From Corynebacterium durum (GTDB lineage Bacteria > Actinomycetota > Actinomycetes > Mycobacteriales > Mycobacteriaceae): a stretch of 64,000 bases of DNA. A program made the translations under genes and the position numbers. The notes under the pieces are model-generated. The model did not search any database. It worked only from the letters and a program-made list of their open reading frames with translations, and was not told where the DNA came from. Below are positions 44,650 through 54,593 of the stretch, piece by piece (position 1 is the stretch's first letter; every line of letters begins with the position of its first letter). The stretch spans positions 310,001-374,000 of the forward strand of contig NZ_CP047200.1 in the NCBI RefSeq assembly GCF_030408675.1, read 5' to 3'.

Positions 44650-47262
44650 CTACTCCGCAATTGCCTCCAACGGCGGTGTCGCCGCAGCCTTCTGCGCAGG
44701 AACCAATGCGGCCAGCAAACCCACCACAACGCTTCCAGCCATCATGAGTGCCACCTGGCTCCACGGCACATGCGGCGATGACATGCCCTTATCCTGCAGT
44801 ACAGTCACCACGCACCACCCCGCAAACACGCCCACAACCACACCACACAGTGCGCCAAATACAGACATCTGAACTGCTTCCAGCTGGATCATTCTCCTGA
44901 TCTGGCTCCTACTCACCCCAATTGCCCGCAGCGTCCCCAGCTCACGGGTGCGTTCCGATACGCTCAGCGCCAGCGTATTAATAATGCCCATCACCGCAAT
45001 TACTACCGCCAACGCCAACAACCCATAAATGAGAGACACCATCTGGTTCACCTGAGTCCCCAGTGCTCCCTTATATTCCTCCTTCGCCTTCACCTGCACC
45101 ACCAAATACTGCGCCACCGCATCCTCCAACTCGCGGCGCAGCATCGAATCAGAAAACCTGCCGTCGCTGGTCACAAACGCAGTTTTCCTGTTATACGCCT
45201 CCAGGTCCGGCAGTACGCGCAGCGCCCCAGCCAGGTTAATGACCATGTGGCCCAACAAACCCGTCTCCTCATAGACACCGCGAATGGTCACCACGCTGCT
45301 ATCGGTGCCCTCGCCGCCCAGGTAGGGGCGCAGGGTAAACGTGTCGCCCGGTCCCAAGCCGGATTGCTTGGCGTAGGTGGTGGAGATCATCGCGCCGGGT
45401 TGGTCGCCAAACTCCGAGGTACCGCGTACCACACCAATGTCCACGAAAGGGGATATGTCGCCGCTGACTACCGTGGTGGTGGGGTTATCCCAATGGTCCG
45501 CCTGCAGTGGGGCGGACATGAGCACTCCCACCGAGTTGACCCCGTCAAGATTTTCTACCGTGGTAATGGCTTCTTCCGGGATGGACAGGCCCCCGCCACC
45601 GGTGGGAGAACCGGCGAGGCCGCTACTGTGTCCACCGTTGGGGCTGTCCAGTACGAATGGTGCCTTGACTTTTGACTCCACTAAACCGAACACGCTGGCC
45701 TGCGCGGTGGCGCCGATCACGCCAACGCAGGCCACTAATCCGACCCCCAACGCCAGGGCGAAAGCCGTGGTGGCGGTGCGCCTAGGATTGCGGGAGCTGT
45801 TGCGGGAGGCAAGCCGCCCGATGGGGCTGATGGGCAGCCCAGGGGAGATGCTGGCCAGGGCGGGGCCACTTAGCCACAACCCGGCAAGCAAGAACAATGC
45901 CCCCACCGCCACGGCGGATAAGCGCTGGTAGAGGTCCATATCAAAACCACCGATGGTGGGGAAATGCGCCCCCGCGATGCCAAACCCCACGCCCAGGACT
46001 GCCGCCAGAACACCAAAGACAGTGCGGAGTCGGAGGGAGTGGTCGGAGCGGTCGTCGGCGGGGCGGAGGGCGTCGATAGGCGGGAGTGATCCGGCCCGAC
46101 GTGCGGGTTCGGCGGCGGCGATGATGGTGATGATCATGCCAACAGTGAAGGGGACGATGATGGCCTTGGGGGTGAACGTAAGAGAGATGGCGGAGAGCCC
46201 GTCGCCAACCTGGTTGAGCACATTAATCACCACCACAACCAGCGATATGCCGACGGCGATGCCGGTGATGCAGCCAATAACCCCAGCAATGGCGGCTTCG
46301 GCGAACACGGAAGTGCGTACCTGGAGCGCGGATACCCCGATGCTGCGCAGGAGGGCGAATTCTCGGGTGCGCTGGCCGAGGATCATGGCGAAGGTGTTGG
46401 TGATGATGAACGACCCGACGAACAGGGCGATGACGCCGAAGGCGGCGAGCATGTAGGTCATGAAGCCGAGCTGGCGGACGTAGTCGCCGGATTGTCGTTC
46501 TGCGATTTGTTCGGGCAGTAGTGGCGTCAGCGTGGGGTACTGTTGGCCGAGGCTGTTGCGCAGGTCCATGGGGGAGACGCCATCGGCGGCGGAAATGATC
46601 ACCTGGGAGGCGTACCGACCGTCGGTGAAGAGTTCGAGGTAGCGTTCGGGCGTGAACATGACGCCGATCCACCCGGCGGTGTCGCGGGGGATGTCGTAGA
46701 TGCCGCTGATGGTGACGTCGAGGCGTTCCGAACTGGTGATGACCGTTACTGAATCACCAACATGTAATTTTCCCCGTTTCGCTGCGGAGGAGTTCAGCAT
46801 AATTTCATGTGCTTCGCGGGGCTCTGTGCCTTCCACAACGATGGGCGGCCGCCCCACGTAGGCGTCAAAAGGGTAGGCGGCGAGTGGGTGTGCCCCTGAG
46901 GAGCCTGCCTGGAGGGGGCGGCCGTCGGAACCTGTGATGACCAGCGAACTTTGTCCGGATCGCCGAGTTCCGGAGGGGGTGCCCGGACCGTCACCAGTGA
47001 CGTTAACCGCCCGAACGTCGGGGCGGGCGGCTAGCTCCGACACCACAGACAGCGGCACGCCGTGAGGGGAGCTGGCGCTGCCCACAAGCCCTACGTCAAT
47101 GCCGTCTACTCCCGAGTCCACGATAGAAGCGAAAGATTCCTCCAAGGATTGCGTAAGAATCAACGATCCAGATATATAAGCAGTACCCAAAGCAACCGAA
47201 AGAACCGTGAGCAGCATTCTTATCTTATTTGCAGCTGCTGTGCGCAGGGTGATTCTCCGCAT
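44650..47262 (-). CDS. MacB/FtsX-type ABC permease, large duplicated form, without adjacent ATPase
   Basis: An 870-residue membrane protein with two FtsX-like halves. Each has an extracellular region followed by three helices (about 250-400 and 740-860), with a central pair around 420-480. ELGTLRAIGVSRSQIRRMIQLE and EFALLRSIGVSALQVRTSVFAE are the paired FtsX signatures. Related corynebacterial loci next to the two-component genes normally also encode the ATPase. Here the gene upstream on this strand is unrelated, so the ATPase is missing or distant. The ATG at 47262 is preferred to a TTG at 47319. Confidence 0.85.
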   Translation of the reverse strand: MRRITLRTAAANKIRMLLTVLSVALGTAYISGSLILTQSLEESFASIVDSGVDGIDVGLVGSASSPHGVPLSVVSELAARPDVRAVNVTGDGPGTPSGTRRSGQSSLVITGSDGRPLQAGSSGAHPLAAYPFDAYVGRPPIVVEGTEPREAHEIMLNSSAAKRGKLHVGDSVTVITSSERLDVTISGIYDIPRDTAGWIGVMFTPERYLELFTDGRYASQVIISAADGVSPMDLRNSLGQQYPTLTPLLPEQIAERQSGDYVRQLGFMTYMLAAFGVIALFVGSFIITNTFAMILGQRTREFALLRSIGVSALQVRTSVFAEAAIAGVIGCITGIAVGISLVVVVINVLNQVGDGLSAISLTFTPKAIIVPFTVGMIITIIAAAEPARRAGSLPPIDALRPADDRSDHSLRLRTVFGVLAAVLGVGFGIAGAHFPTIGGFDMDLYQRLSAVAVGALFLLAGLWLSGPALASISPGLPISPIGRLASRNSSRNPRRTATTAFALALGVGLVACVGVIGATAQASVFGLVESKVKAPFVLDSPNGGHSSGLAGSPTGGGGLSIPEEAITTVENLDGVNSVGVLMSAPLQADHWDNPTTTVVSGDISPFVDIGVVRGTSEFGDQPGAMISTTYAKQSGLGPGDTFTLRPYLGGEGTDSSVVTIRGVYEETGLLGHMVINLAGALRVLPDLEAYNRKTAFVTSDGRFSDSMLRRELEDAVAQYLVVQVKAKEEYKGALGTQVNQMVSLIYGLLALAVVIAVMGIINTLALSVSERTRELGTLRAIGVSRSQIRRMIQLEAVQMSVFGALCGVVVGVFAGWCVVTVLQDKGMSSPHVPWSQVALMMAGSVVVGLLAALVPAQKAAATPPLEAIAE

Positions 47263-47333
47263 TGGTGGTGGAGCGGGTTTCGGTAGGCGATGGCGGGCGG
47301 AAATGGGAACTCCAGACAAATTATGTTTTTTAT

Positions 47334-48233
47334 TTACATTTTATTGTCATATCGTAACCGGGTAGCGGGATGGGTATTAAACGCGGTGGCGGCTTCGTCC
47401 GCTGTGAGCTGTGCAGATAGCGCTTTCGCCGCCGCTTTCCTGGCCCTGCAATGCTCCGCCAGCACCTCGTATGGGCCATCGCCCATGAGTACCCGCAGCT
47501 CATGCTCGTGGCTCACCCAAATCGGATCCTGTGATTGGTGACATGCAGGCGCAGTGGTGCAGTACCAGTCAAAATCCTCCCCACCGTTGCCCCAGCCACG
47601 CCGATCATATTCGGTGATGGTGGTGCGCAGAATCTCCTCCCCGTCCGTGCGCTCTTCGTAATCCTCCAGCCGACGCAGCGGTAACTGCCAGCACACCTCC
47701 GGCTTCACCACCGTCAAATCCTCGCCGTTGTCCACACCCCACTGGTGCAGCGCGCACCCGCTGCCGTCCCGGTTGGCAAAAATACATGCCCCATCCACCA
47801 CTTTTGTGCGCAGTGCGGGTTCATCATCCAGTTCGTCCCATTCCAGCCACGGCTCTAACTCTTCCGGTTCCAGGTGCGTATCGACGCCCGTCGGGCGCAG
47901 CTGCCAGTACCGCGCCGGCATGCGGCGCACGGCGTCGAGAAGCTGTTCCCGATCCTCCTCGTCGCACATAAACGCGCCGTGGTTGCAACATCCCACCGAC
48001 GGGGAGGTGCTATCAATGCCGCGACACGCCGGTGTGCCGAACCCACAACCCCAGTGGGATTCCAGCCACGTGAGGTCGCAACTGAACACATGAAGCGGGT
48101 CCTCTGGGTGGGTAAATTCAAACCAATCACGGGGAAAATCCGGTGGAAGTTCCGCGCCAGAACGGATAGACGCGGCGGCCGGCGAGTCGGCCGGAAAACC
48201 AAGGAACACGGGCGGCGTTTGCGGGCAATACAC
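47334..48233 (-). CDS. Cysteine-rich protein with a YkgJ-like metal-chelating pattern
   Basis: A 299-residue soluble protein rich in Cys, Trp and acidic residues. The series CxxC-free [10 protein letters not shown], then [16 protein letters not shown], then [18 protein letters not shown], and later [13 protein letters not shown] residues, resembles the Fe/Zn-chelating YkgJ/DUF3109-type proteins. The ligands cannot be assigned by eye. The start is a GTG at 48233 without a clear ribosome site. It lies between the orphan permease and the ppx2 relic, on the opposite strand to the latter. Function unknown. Confidence 0.6.
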   Translation of the reverse strand: MYCPQTPPVFLGFPADSPAAASIRSGAELPPDFPRDWFEFTHPEDPLHVFSCDLTWLESHWGCGFGTPACRGIDSTSPSVGCCNHGAFMCDEEDREQLLDAVRRMPARYWQLRPTGVDTHLEPEELEPWLEWDELDDEPALRTKVVDGACIFANRDGSGCALHQWGVDNGEDLTVVKPEVCWQLPLRRLEDYEERTDGEEILRTTITEYDRRGWGNGGEDFDWYCTTAPACHQSQDPIWVSHEHELRVLMGDGPYEVLAEHCRARKAAAKALSAQLTADEAATAFNTHPATRLRYDNKM

Positions 48234-48266
48234 ACTTCGTAACGGTAGACCGTCTACCCTTGTAGT

Positions 48267-48875
48267 GTGCGATTAGGTGTTACGGATGAGGAAAAAGCTG
48301 CCAATCCGCTGGTAGCGGTGGGTGCGATACACCGTGCTCACCTGCGTCCCTCCTGCTCTTTGGTACGACGATGGTACGGTTGGGTAGCGGAACGTGTGAC
48401 CAACCTTCGCATTCTTGATGGCAGCCTTGACACTAGGGGGCGATCTTTGGAATTGTCCACAGACGAAGCGGACGAACAACCAGACGCCGTGTTTCCCCTC
48501 ACCTATGGTGCGGCGCGGAACACCCACCAATGGTGTGACACAGCCTCGCCAACACGCGAAAAAATAAATATTCTGCGCGAGACGGCAGTCACGGCAGAAT
48601 CAGTGCGTGCCCTCCGCGCAAGCGGATACATGCGCCGCGCTGCTGGCACATCCACAACCTCCCGCACCCTCGCCCGACTCGCCGATACCACGCCGCCCCT
48701 AGCGGATGTGCGTTCGGGCTTAGAGCACAGTGTTGCAGGTGCGCTAGTTGCAGAAGCTAGCATGCGTGCGCTTGGCTTAGGACAGCTGCAAATTTGCCCA
48801 TGGGCGCTGCGTGAAGGAGTTATCTTGCGGCGTATTGACAAGGGATTGGACGAGAAAGGACGCGAAAATGAGTGA
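48267..48875 (+). pseudogene. ppx2: Decayed exopolyphosphatase gene (ppx2 relic)
   Basis: A 202-codon frame against a usual Ppx/GppA length near 310. The end, GALVAEASMRALGLGQLQ then ICPWALREGVILRRID, is the highly conserved Ppx2 C-terminus. AGTSTTSRTLARLAD matches the conserved middle, and the first residues (MRLGV...LVAV) match the N-terminus. The ASKHA phosphate loops (DVGSNT and the GGGS-type loop) are gone, so phosphatase activity is not expected. Its place upstream of the acidic membrane protein and proC is the normal ppx2 position. It remains free of stop codons, so a shortened product could still be made. Confidence 0.7.
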
Positions 48876-50295
48876 CAAACAACTCACCGTCGCGGAACTT
48901 ATGGCGCGCGCTGCGCAGGAGGGAAACTCCCCGCGGGAGTCCCGCCCGCGCCGCCGCCGGAGCCTGGATGAGGGTGGAGTCTCCGTCGCGGAACTAACCG
49001 GATCCATCCCCCGTGTGAACAAAAAACCCGCGGAATCCAAGCACTCCAGTGTGCCGCTGGACGCCCCGCAGGAAAGGGTTGAAGAAAAGGTCGCTGCCTC
49101 GGTTGATTCGGCAACGTCCGACACTATGGTGGGGGCCGCCGCCGGGGCTTCCGGCGGCATGCGTGAAGCCCATCGCGAACCGCCGGCTCGTCCCGCACCC
49201 CAAGCTCCGCAACCGGTGATGGTTGAGCCATCCGCCCCATCGGTGCAGGACACCGGCGTGGCCGATGCCTCCGACGTGGATGATCTAGATGACCTGGATG
49301 ATTCCCTCACTGATGAGGAAACGATGGTGCTGAGCGTGGTCACCGAGGATGACCCGGTGCGGCTCACCACGGGATCGTTCCCGGCGTTGACGGCGGAACT
49401 CCTCGGTGATGACGAGAATGATGGGTCTGCGCAATACGGCGCTACCGACAGTAATTCGGGTGTCTCCTACAGCCCCCAGCGCAGCGTTGACGACGATGCG
49501 CTAACCGATAATGAGGGTAGCGGCGCGGAAGATGAAGAAATTGTCACGAAAGTCGTTTTTGCAGGCGATAACATCTCGGGTCCAGAAGGCTACGATGCTT
49601 CCGATGAGTATGCCGACGAAGATTATGCCGACGAGGACTTCGCCGACGAGTCCATCGACTCCATCGCACCAGTGGAAGACGCTCTCCCGGACCGCTACGA
49701 CTCCGAAGAACTTGACCGGGTGGATGACACCGCCTTTGTGGGATCGCGCGTCGGTTTTGCCACCGGCACCTTTGAGAAGACCCGCACTGGTCAGTTCCCC
49801 GAGGTAAGTGATGACGCCGAGGCTGAGGCTGATGTCGACGACGACGCGAGTGCAGACGTTCGCGCAGTCGACAGTGCCACCTTCAGGGCCGTTCCCGCCC
49901 AGGAGGACGTGGAGTCTGACTCCGAATTCGACGAAGAAGACGACGCCTTCGATCCCGACTTTAATGATGAGGAGACCTACGAGGAGGACGCCTTCGACGA
50001 AGACGACGAACTCGACGAGGTTGACGCGAACGACAACCAGAAAGTGTCGGTGTTGAGTGTCGTCCTGATGGTGATCATCGCCATTGCTGTGGGTGTGGGT
50101 CTGTTCAAGGGTTTTGAGATGCTATGGGCGAACATGTCCAAGATCATCACTGCCCTGTTGGCTGTGGCCGCCACCGGCGCCATTGTCGGTATCGTGCATG
50201 CCCTGCGCACCGAGCGTGACGGCCTGAGTATGGTGCTGGCTGGTGCTGCGGGTCTCGCGGTGACCTTCGGACCACTGGCGATCGTGGGGTTCTAG
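48868..50295 (+). CDS. Acidic membrane protein conserved upstream of proC
   Basis: A 475-residue protein. Residues 1-60 are Arg-rich and polar; 85-410 are a long, strongly acidic low-complexity region with YADED/FADES-like short repeats; the last 75 residues contain three hydrophobic helices (VLSVVLMVIIAIAVGVGLF, ITALLAVAATGAIVGIV, MVLAGAAGLAVTFGPLAIVG). The disordered part would be cytosolic. No catalytic motif is seen. AAAGGA precedes the ATG, which overlaps the ppx2 relic, and the stop abuts the proC start. It is known in this clade only as a conserved hypothetical. Confidence 0.8.
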   Translation: MSDKQLTVAELMARAAQEGNSPRESRPRRRRSLDEGGVSVAELTGSIPRVNKKPAESKHSSVPLDAPQERVEEKVAASVDSATSDTMVGAAAGASGGMREAHREPPARPAPQAPQPVMVEPSAPSVQDTGVADASDVDDLDDLDDSLTDEETMVLSVVTEDDPVRLTTGSFPALTAELLGDDENDGSAQYGATDSNSGVSYSPQRSVDDDALTDNEGSGAEDEEIVTKVVFAGDNISGPEGYDASDEYADEDYADEDFADESIDSIAPVEDALPDRYDSEELDRVDDTAFVGSRVGFATGTFEKTRTGQFPEVSDDAEAEADVDDDASADVRAVDSATFRAVPAQEDVESDSEFDEEDDAFDPDFNDEETYEEDAFDEDDELDEVDANDNQKVSVLSVVLMVIIAIAVGVGLFKGFEMLWANMSKIITALLAVAATGAIVGIVHALRTERDGLSMVLAGAAGLAVTFGPLAIVGF

Positions 50296-51108
50296 ATGCC
50301 TAAGATCGCTGTCATCGGCGGCGGCAAGATCGGCGAGGCGCTCATCGCCGGGCTCATCGCCGGTGGTGTGCCGCCGAAAGATATTCACGTGGCTAATCGA
50401 CGCCCCGAGCGCGGCAAGGAACTCGTTGAGGCGTACGGCATCATCGATTTTGTGGATCACCAACAGGCCACGGACGGTACGGATGTGGTCTTCCTGTGTG
50501 TGAAACCCAAGGACACGGTGCCTGTGCTGACCGACCTCGCGGATTTTATTGACAATAACGAGAGCGACACGGCCGTGATTTCCATGGCCGCCGGCGTTAC
50601 CCTCAAGCAGCTGGAGGACGCCGTATCGGCGGGTACCCCGGTGGTGCGTGTCATGCCGAACACCCCGATGCTGGTGGGTGAGGGTATGAACGTGGTTGTT
50701 CCCGGGCGGTTTGTGTCTGAAGAGCAGTTGGATTCCATTGTGGAGTTGCTGGGCATGGTGGGCGATGTGGTGGTTACTGAGGAGACCCACATGGATGCCG
50801 TCACAGCCCTGTCTGGTTCGGCACCTGCCTACATTTTCTTGGTGGCAGAGGCAATGGTTGACGCGGGCGTCAGTTTGGGCCTCAGCCGAGATTTGGCGAA
50901 GCGTTTGACGGTGGGTGCGGTGTCGGGTGCGGGTGCGATGCTGTCGCAGCCGGATGCGGAGCCATACGAGTTGCGTTCCCATGTGGCGTCTCCCGGGGGC
51001 ACGACGATTGCCGCGATCCGCGTTCTGGAAGAGGGCGGTATCCGCGCAGCGATGTATCGCGCCACGGAGGCTTCCGCACGACGTTCCAGGGAGCTGGGGC
51101 AAGGGTAG
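50296..51108 (+). CDS. proC: Pyrroline-5-carboxylate reductase
   Basis: Makes proline from 1-pyrroline-5-carboxylate with NAD(P)H. The 270-residue protein has the Rossmann motif IGGGKIGEALIAGL, VFLCVKPKD, VVRVMPNTPMLVGEG, and the dimer-domain signature ending ELRSHVASPGGTTIAAIRVLE. The ATG follows the upstream stop without a gap (TAGATG), so the genes are translationally linked. A terminator follows at 51142. Confidence 0.96.
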   Translation: MPKIAVIGGGKIGEALIAGLIAGGVPPKDIHVANRRPERGKELVEAYGIIDFVDHQQATDGTDVVFLCVKPKDTVPVLTDLADFIDNNESDTAVISMAAGVTLKQLEDAVSAGTPVVRVMPNTPMLVGEGMNVVVPGRFVSEEQLDSIVELLGMVGDVVVTEETHMDAVTALSGSAPAYIFLVAEAMVDAGVSLGLSRDLAKRLTVGAVSGAGAMLSQPDAEPYELRSHVASPGGTTIAAIRVLEEGGIRAAMYRATEASARRSRELGQG

Positions 51109-51141
51109 CGGAGCTGACATCGGCCAAATCGGCGTGTCGTG

Positions 51142-51178
51142 GCGTTGGGATTTTTACCCCCAACGCTATTTTTTATTT
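51142..51178 (+). terminator. Rho-independent terminator after proC
   Basis: GCGTTGGG and CCCAACGC pair around a loop, followed by TATTTTTTATTTT. It separates the proC operon from the HTH gene. Confidence 0.85.
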
Positions 51179-51370
51179 TGTAGGGTTAACATGTGCTTTT
51201 AGCAAAATGTCTCGAGTACTACTTGAGGCTTCAGGGGCGATGTGAAGTGCGCTTTTGCCACTCTTGTCGCAATAGTCACAGAAATCACGGTAGGCTGTTT
51301 TAAGCACGTGCGTGTCTGTTCTGCAGGAGGGGAAGCCTGCAGCGCGCTCTGCATGAAGGGTATAGAGAAA

Positions 51371-51562
51371 ATGACTAATGAAGATAACGGAACGTTTTTG
51401 ACTGTCGCAGAGGTCGCCGAGATCATGCGCGTGTCCAAGATGACGGTGTACCGCCTGGTGCATTCGGGAGAGTTGCCTGCCGTCCGCGTGGGACGCTCCT
51501 TCCGGGTGCATGAGAAGGCAGTGAACGAGTACCTGGATTCCTCGTACTACAACGTGGGCTAG
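51371..51562 (+). CDS. BldC-like / excisionase-family HTH protein
   Basis: A 63-residue DNA-binding protein: FLTVAEVAEIMRVSKMTVYRL is the MerR-like HTH shared with BldC and phage excisionases (written here in one stretch of the helix pair), then SGELPAVRVGRSFRVHEKAV. Its place between proC and bS22 is conserved in corynebacteria and mycobacteria, so it is a chromosomal regulator rather than a phage gene. The ATG at 51371 with GAAGGG upstream is preferred to one at 51353. Confidence 0.85.
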   Translation: MTNEDNGTFLTVAEVAEIMRVSKMTVYRLVHSGELPAVRVGRSFRVHEKAVNEYLDSSYYNVG

Positions 51563-51668
51563 ACTTTTTGTCTCCCAGCGTGTGGCGGCCTATGATAGGA
51601 CACATTCGTGTCGATTTTTGAGGCCGACAGGTATTTGTACGTATCAACATTAAAAGCGAGGAAACCCC

Positions 51669-51770
51669 ATGGGTTCAGTCATTAAGAAGCGCCGCAAGCG
51701 TATGTCCAAGAAGAAGCACCGCAAACTGCTCCGTCGCACCCGCGTTCAGCGTAGGAAACTCGGCAAGTAG
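51669..51770 (+). CDS. Small ribosomal subunit protein bS22
   Basis: A 33-residue, extremely basic protein starting [18 protein letters not shown] and ending [12 protein letters not shown]. This is the AURKAIP1/COX24-domain peptide found bound to actinobacterial ribosomes and named bS22. It is too short for most gene callers. GCGAGGAA lies just upstream of the ATG, and a strong hairpin follows within 40 bp. Confidence 0.95.
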
Positions 51771-51807
51771 GGTTGTGCGGGCCGCTTCGGCGGCTTCTGG
51801 CCTCGCA

Positions 51808-51854
51808 GTAAGGGCGACACCGCGTGTAGTAATTGCGCGTGGTGTCGCCCTTAC
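51808..51854. terminator. Bidirectional terminator between bS22 and serB1
   Basis: GTAAGGGCGACACC and its exact reverse complement GGTGTCGCCCTTAC flank a 19-nt loop between two convergent genes. There is no long T-tract, so strength on either strand is uncertain. Confidence 0.7.
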
Positions 51855-51872
51855 ATGCTTTTATGGGCCCGT

Positions 51873-52958
51873 TTAGGTGCCTTTGCGTAGAAACCGCCAG
51901 CCGAATGCGGCAGTAAACAGGGCTGGTAGCCCAAAGGTTCGGATGGCCTTCCTGATGCTGCGGTAGTCCCGAATGTCCCAGCCCCGCCGGATAGCTTCCT
52001 TGCGTAGGGCGGAATCTGGGTTGATGGCCACAGGAGTGCCCACCATGGACAGCATGTGAATGTCGTTGATCGAGTCCGAGTAGGCGGCGCACCGCAGGAG
52101 GTCCAGCTTTTCGACGGCCGCGAGTGCCGCCACCGCGTGCTGCTTTCCAGCGCCGTGCAGGATGTCACCCACCAGGCGACCGGTGAATTTTCCGTCTCTG
52201 ACCTCGGCGACGGTTCCCAACGCCCCGGTAAAACCCAGTTTGCGTGCCAGGATCTGTGCCAACTGCACGGGCGTGGCGCTGACCAACCACACTTGCTGCC
52301 CGGCGGCGAGGTGTTTTTCGGCGAGTTCCCGTGTGCCGGGCCAAATTTTTTCACTCATGTGAGTGTCCACGATTTCCTCACACAGGCTCACAAGTTCGTC
52401 CACGGACCGCCCTTCGATGAATTCCAGGGCTTGTTGTCGCCCCTCCGCCACATCGTCGGCGTTTTCAGATCCGGTGATGCGGAATTTTATTTGCTTCCAC
52501 ACCACGGGCAGGATTTCCCGGAGGTTGAAGTAGCGTTTGCGGGCGAGTCCCGTGGCGAACACGATGAGGGAGGCGCCTTGAATGAGGGTGTTGTCGACGT
52601 CGAAAAACGCGGCAGCACCGTGGTCTTGGGGGATGTCGGGGTTGGGGAAGCTTACGTGCCCGCCCCCTGCGGCTTCAAACGCGCCGGACACGGATTCGAT
52701 GCCAGAGGTGAAGTCGTTGAGGTCTAGGCCATAGGTTTGTGCCACCGCCGCCGCTGCGGCTGCTTCGCCTGCCGCTTTTTGTTCCCGGTCGCCCACGGGC
52801 GGTAGTACTGTTTCTTCCAGGAAACGTCGGAGGTTGCCACGGGACGCGGACGACGCGAGGGATGCGAGAAAGTCCTCCGGGGTGCCGGGGATCGCAATGT
52901 TCTCGTTGGGCGTGTTCACTCGCGGTGGTACCTTCCAGTAAGCATGATCTTGTTTCAT
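51873..52958 (-). CDS. serB1: HAD-IB family phosphatase, SerB1-like
   Basis: A 361-residue HAD phosphatase. Motif I is FFDVDNTL with Asp120 (nucleophile) and Asp122, motif II is LVSATP, the basic residue lies in HGAGKQHAV, and motif III is [11 protein letters not shown]. The C-terminus has a hydrophobic segment. The first 110 residues are an extra N-terminal region. It matches the mycobacterial serB1 position; whether it acts on phosphoserine or on a lipid phosphate is not settled by sequence. Confidence 0.85.
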   Translation of the reverse strand: MKQDHAYWKVPPRVNTPNENIAIPGTPEDFLASLASSASRGNLRRFLEETVLPPVGDREQKAAGEAAAAAAVAQTYGLDLNDFTSGIESVSGAFEAAGGGHVSFPNPDIPQDHGAAAFFDVDNTLIQGASLIVFATGLARKRYFNLREILPVVWKQIKFRITGSENADDVAEGRQQALEFIEGRSVDELVSLCEEIVDTHMSEKIWPGTRELAEKHLAAGQQVWLVSATPVQLAQILARKLGFTGALGTVAEVRDGKFTGRLVGDILHGAGKQHAVAALAAVEKLDLLRCAAYSDSINDIHMLSMVGTPVAINPDSALRKEAIRRGWDIRDYRSIRKAIRTFGLPALFTAAFGWRFLRKGT

Positions 52959-52981
52959 CGTAAAGCAATGAGGGTACAGCG

Positions 52982-53218
52982 ATGCATGTGGTTGAGTTAA
53001 TGGTGCGGCGGACCTGCGGTTCGTGTGAGCGTGTGCGGGAGCAGATCACCCCGGTGGTGGCGTCAGCTGACGCTCACCTGACCGTGGTGGATGTAGACAC
53101 GGACGCATCATTAGCCATGGAATTTGGGGACAGGGTGCCGGTGGTAGTAGTGGATGGGGAAGAATTTGCCTGTTGGGAGGTTGATTCTGAGGAGTTAGCT
53201 GAGGCTTTGTTGTGGTAA
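52982..53218 (+). CDS. Glutaredoxin-like thioredoxin-fold protein
   Basis: A 78-residue protein with a CGSC redox motif (residues 12-15), the cis-Pro region [13 protein letters not shown], and a C-terminal helix (ELAEALLW). It belongs to the DUF836/glutaredoxin-like family next to hemA in mycobacteria and corynebacteria. It probably exchanges thiol-disulfide equivalents, perhaps with mycothiol. Confidence 0.88.
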   Translation: MHVVELMVRRTCGSCERVREQITPVVASADAHLTVVDVDTDASLAMEFGDRVPVVVVDGEEFACWEVDSEELAEALLW

Positions 53219-53300
53219 TTAGCGCCCCCGACTACCGTTGTTTTGTGATCTTGAGGGCAACCGACGGGGTAGTCCATAAGGTTGATGAAAAGGAGTGAGG

Positions 53301-54593
53301 GTGAGCGTGCTTGTGGTGGGCATGTCGCATCGTTCGGCACCCGTGTCTGTGTTGGAGCAGGTCAGCATGACTGATGAGGCCTGCAGTGCGACCACACGTG
53401 CCCTCCTAGACCGACCCTCCCTCACGGAAGCCATGATTGTATCCACCTGTAACAGGGTGGAGGTGTACGCTGTCACCTCCAGCTTCCACACTGGGGTGAA
53501 CGATGTGGTTGAGGTGTTGCATCAGGAAAGCGGGCTGCCCACCGAGGTGCTGCGTCGCCACCTCTATGTGCATCACGCCGATGCCGCAGCTGAGCACATG
53601 CTCGTGGTGGCCTCCGGGTTGGATTCCATGGTGGTGGGGGAGCAGCAGATTATTGGGCAGGTGCGTAGTGCCTACCAGCAGGCCAATTCCAACAACACGG
53701 TGGGTAGAACCCTGCACGCATTGGCGCAAAGCGCCCTGCACACGGGCAAGCGGGTCCATTCGGAAACCGACATTGATGACGCAGGGGCCTCCATGGTGTC
53801 GTTTGCCTGCGCCGAAGCGATGAGGCGCATGGGACTCGGTGGTGACAACAACACTGAAAACAACACCCTGGAGGGAAAAACCGCGTTGGTGCTCGGTGCG
53901 GGCGTGATGGCCTCGCTGGCTGCGACGCACCTGGGCAAACTGGGCGTCGATAAGTTGATTGTGGCCAATCGCACCCGCAGCCGCGCGGAAATTCTCGCAG
54001 AGCATGCGCGGGAGGCAGGCGTGCCTGCTGAGGTTGTGGACTTCGCCGACCGTGCCGCAGCGCTAGCGCGGGTGGATCTCGTGGTGTCCGCCACCGGCGC
54101 GGATTCTTTCACCATCACCGCAGACGACGTGGCAAACGTCACGCACCCCGTCATGCTGATCGATTTGTCGCTGCCCAGGGACATTGACGATACCGTCACC
54201 GACCAGGATGGAGTTTCACTGGTGAACATCGAAAGCCTACATCAGACCCAGCAACGCAACCCCGACGAACAGCAATCCCAGGCGCTGGCCATCGTCGCCG
54301 AGGAACTGGAGGCATACTCCTCCGCCCAACGCGTTCGGGACGTGGTACCCGCCGTGGCGGCGCTGCGGAAGATGGCCTCCGAACTGGTGGACACCGAGCT
54401 GCAACGCCTCGGGCAGCGCACCCCCACCATGGACGAGTCGGACCGTGAGGAAGTTGGGCGCGCCGTGCGACGGGTCGTCGACAAGCTTCTGCACCAGCCC
54501 ACCGTGCGTGCCAAGGAACTCGCGGCGCGCTCCGGCACCGTGTCCTATGATTCGGCGCTGCAGGAGCTGTTCGGCCTGGAGGAACAACTGTGA
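53301..54593 (+). CDS. hemA: Glutamyl-tRNA reductase
   Basis: Reduces Glu-tRNA to glutamate-1-semialdehyde, the first committed step of tetrapyrrole synthesis here. The 430-residue protein has the N-terminal catalytic domain with Cys50 in [10 protein letters not shown], the [13 protein letters not shown] loop, an NADPH-binding [12 protein letters not shown], and the C-terminal dimer helix. AAGGAG precedes GTG 53301. The 3' end overlaps hemC by 4 bp. The NADPH-domain start has a short Asn-rich insert ([10 protein letters not shown]). Confidence 0.96.
   Translation: MSVLVVGMSHRSAPVSVLEQVSMTDEACSATTRALLDRPSLTEAMIVSTCNRVEVYAVTSSFHTGVNDVVEVLHQESGLPTEVLRRHLYVHHADAAAEHMLVVASGLDSMVVGEQQIIGQVRSAYQQANSNNTVGRTLHALAQSALHTGKRVHSETDIDDAGASMVSFACAEAMRRMGLGGDNNTENNTLEGKTALVLGAGVMASLAATHLGKLGVDKLIVANRTRSRAEILAEHAREAGVPAEVVDFADRAAALARVDLVVSATGADSFTITADDVANVTHPVMLIDLSLPRDIDDTVTDQDGVSLVNIESLHQTQQRNPDEQQSQALAIVAEELEAYSSAQRVRDVVPAVAALRKMASELVDTELQRLGQRTPTMDESDREEVGRAVRRVVDKLLHQPTVRAKELAARSGTVSYDSALQELFGLEEQL

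Noticed and set aside
49600..49650. YADED-type short repeats as a tandem DNA repeat element
   Set aside because: The repeats lie in an acidic low-complexity protein region and are short and imperfect at DNA level.
51371..51562. Excisionase-like gene as a sign of a prophage or integrative element
   Set aside because: No integrase, attachment site or phage genes are nearby and the gene's place between proC and bS22 is conserved in the clade.
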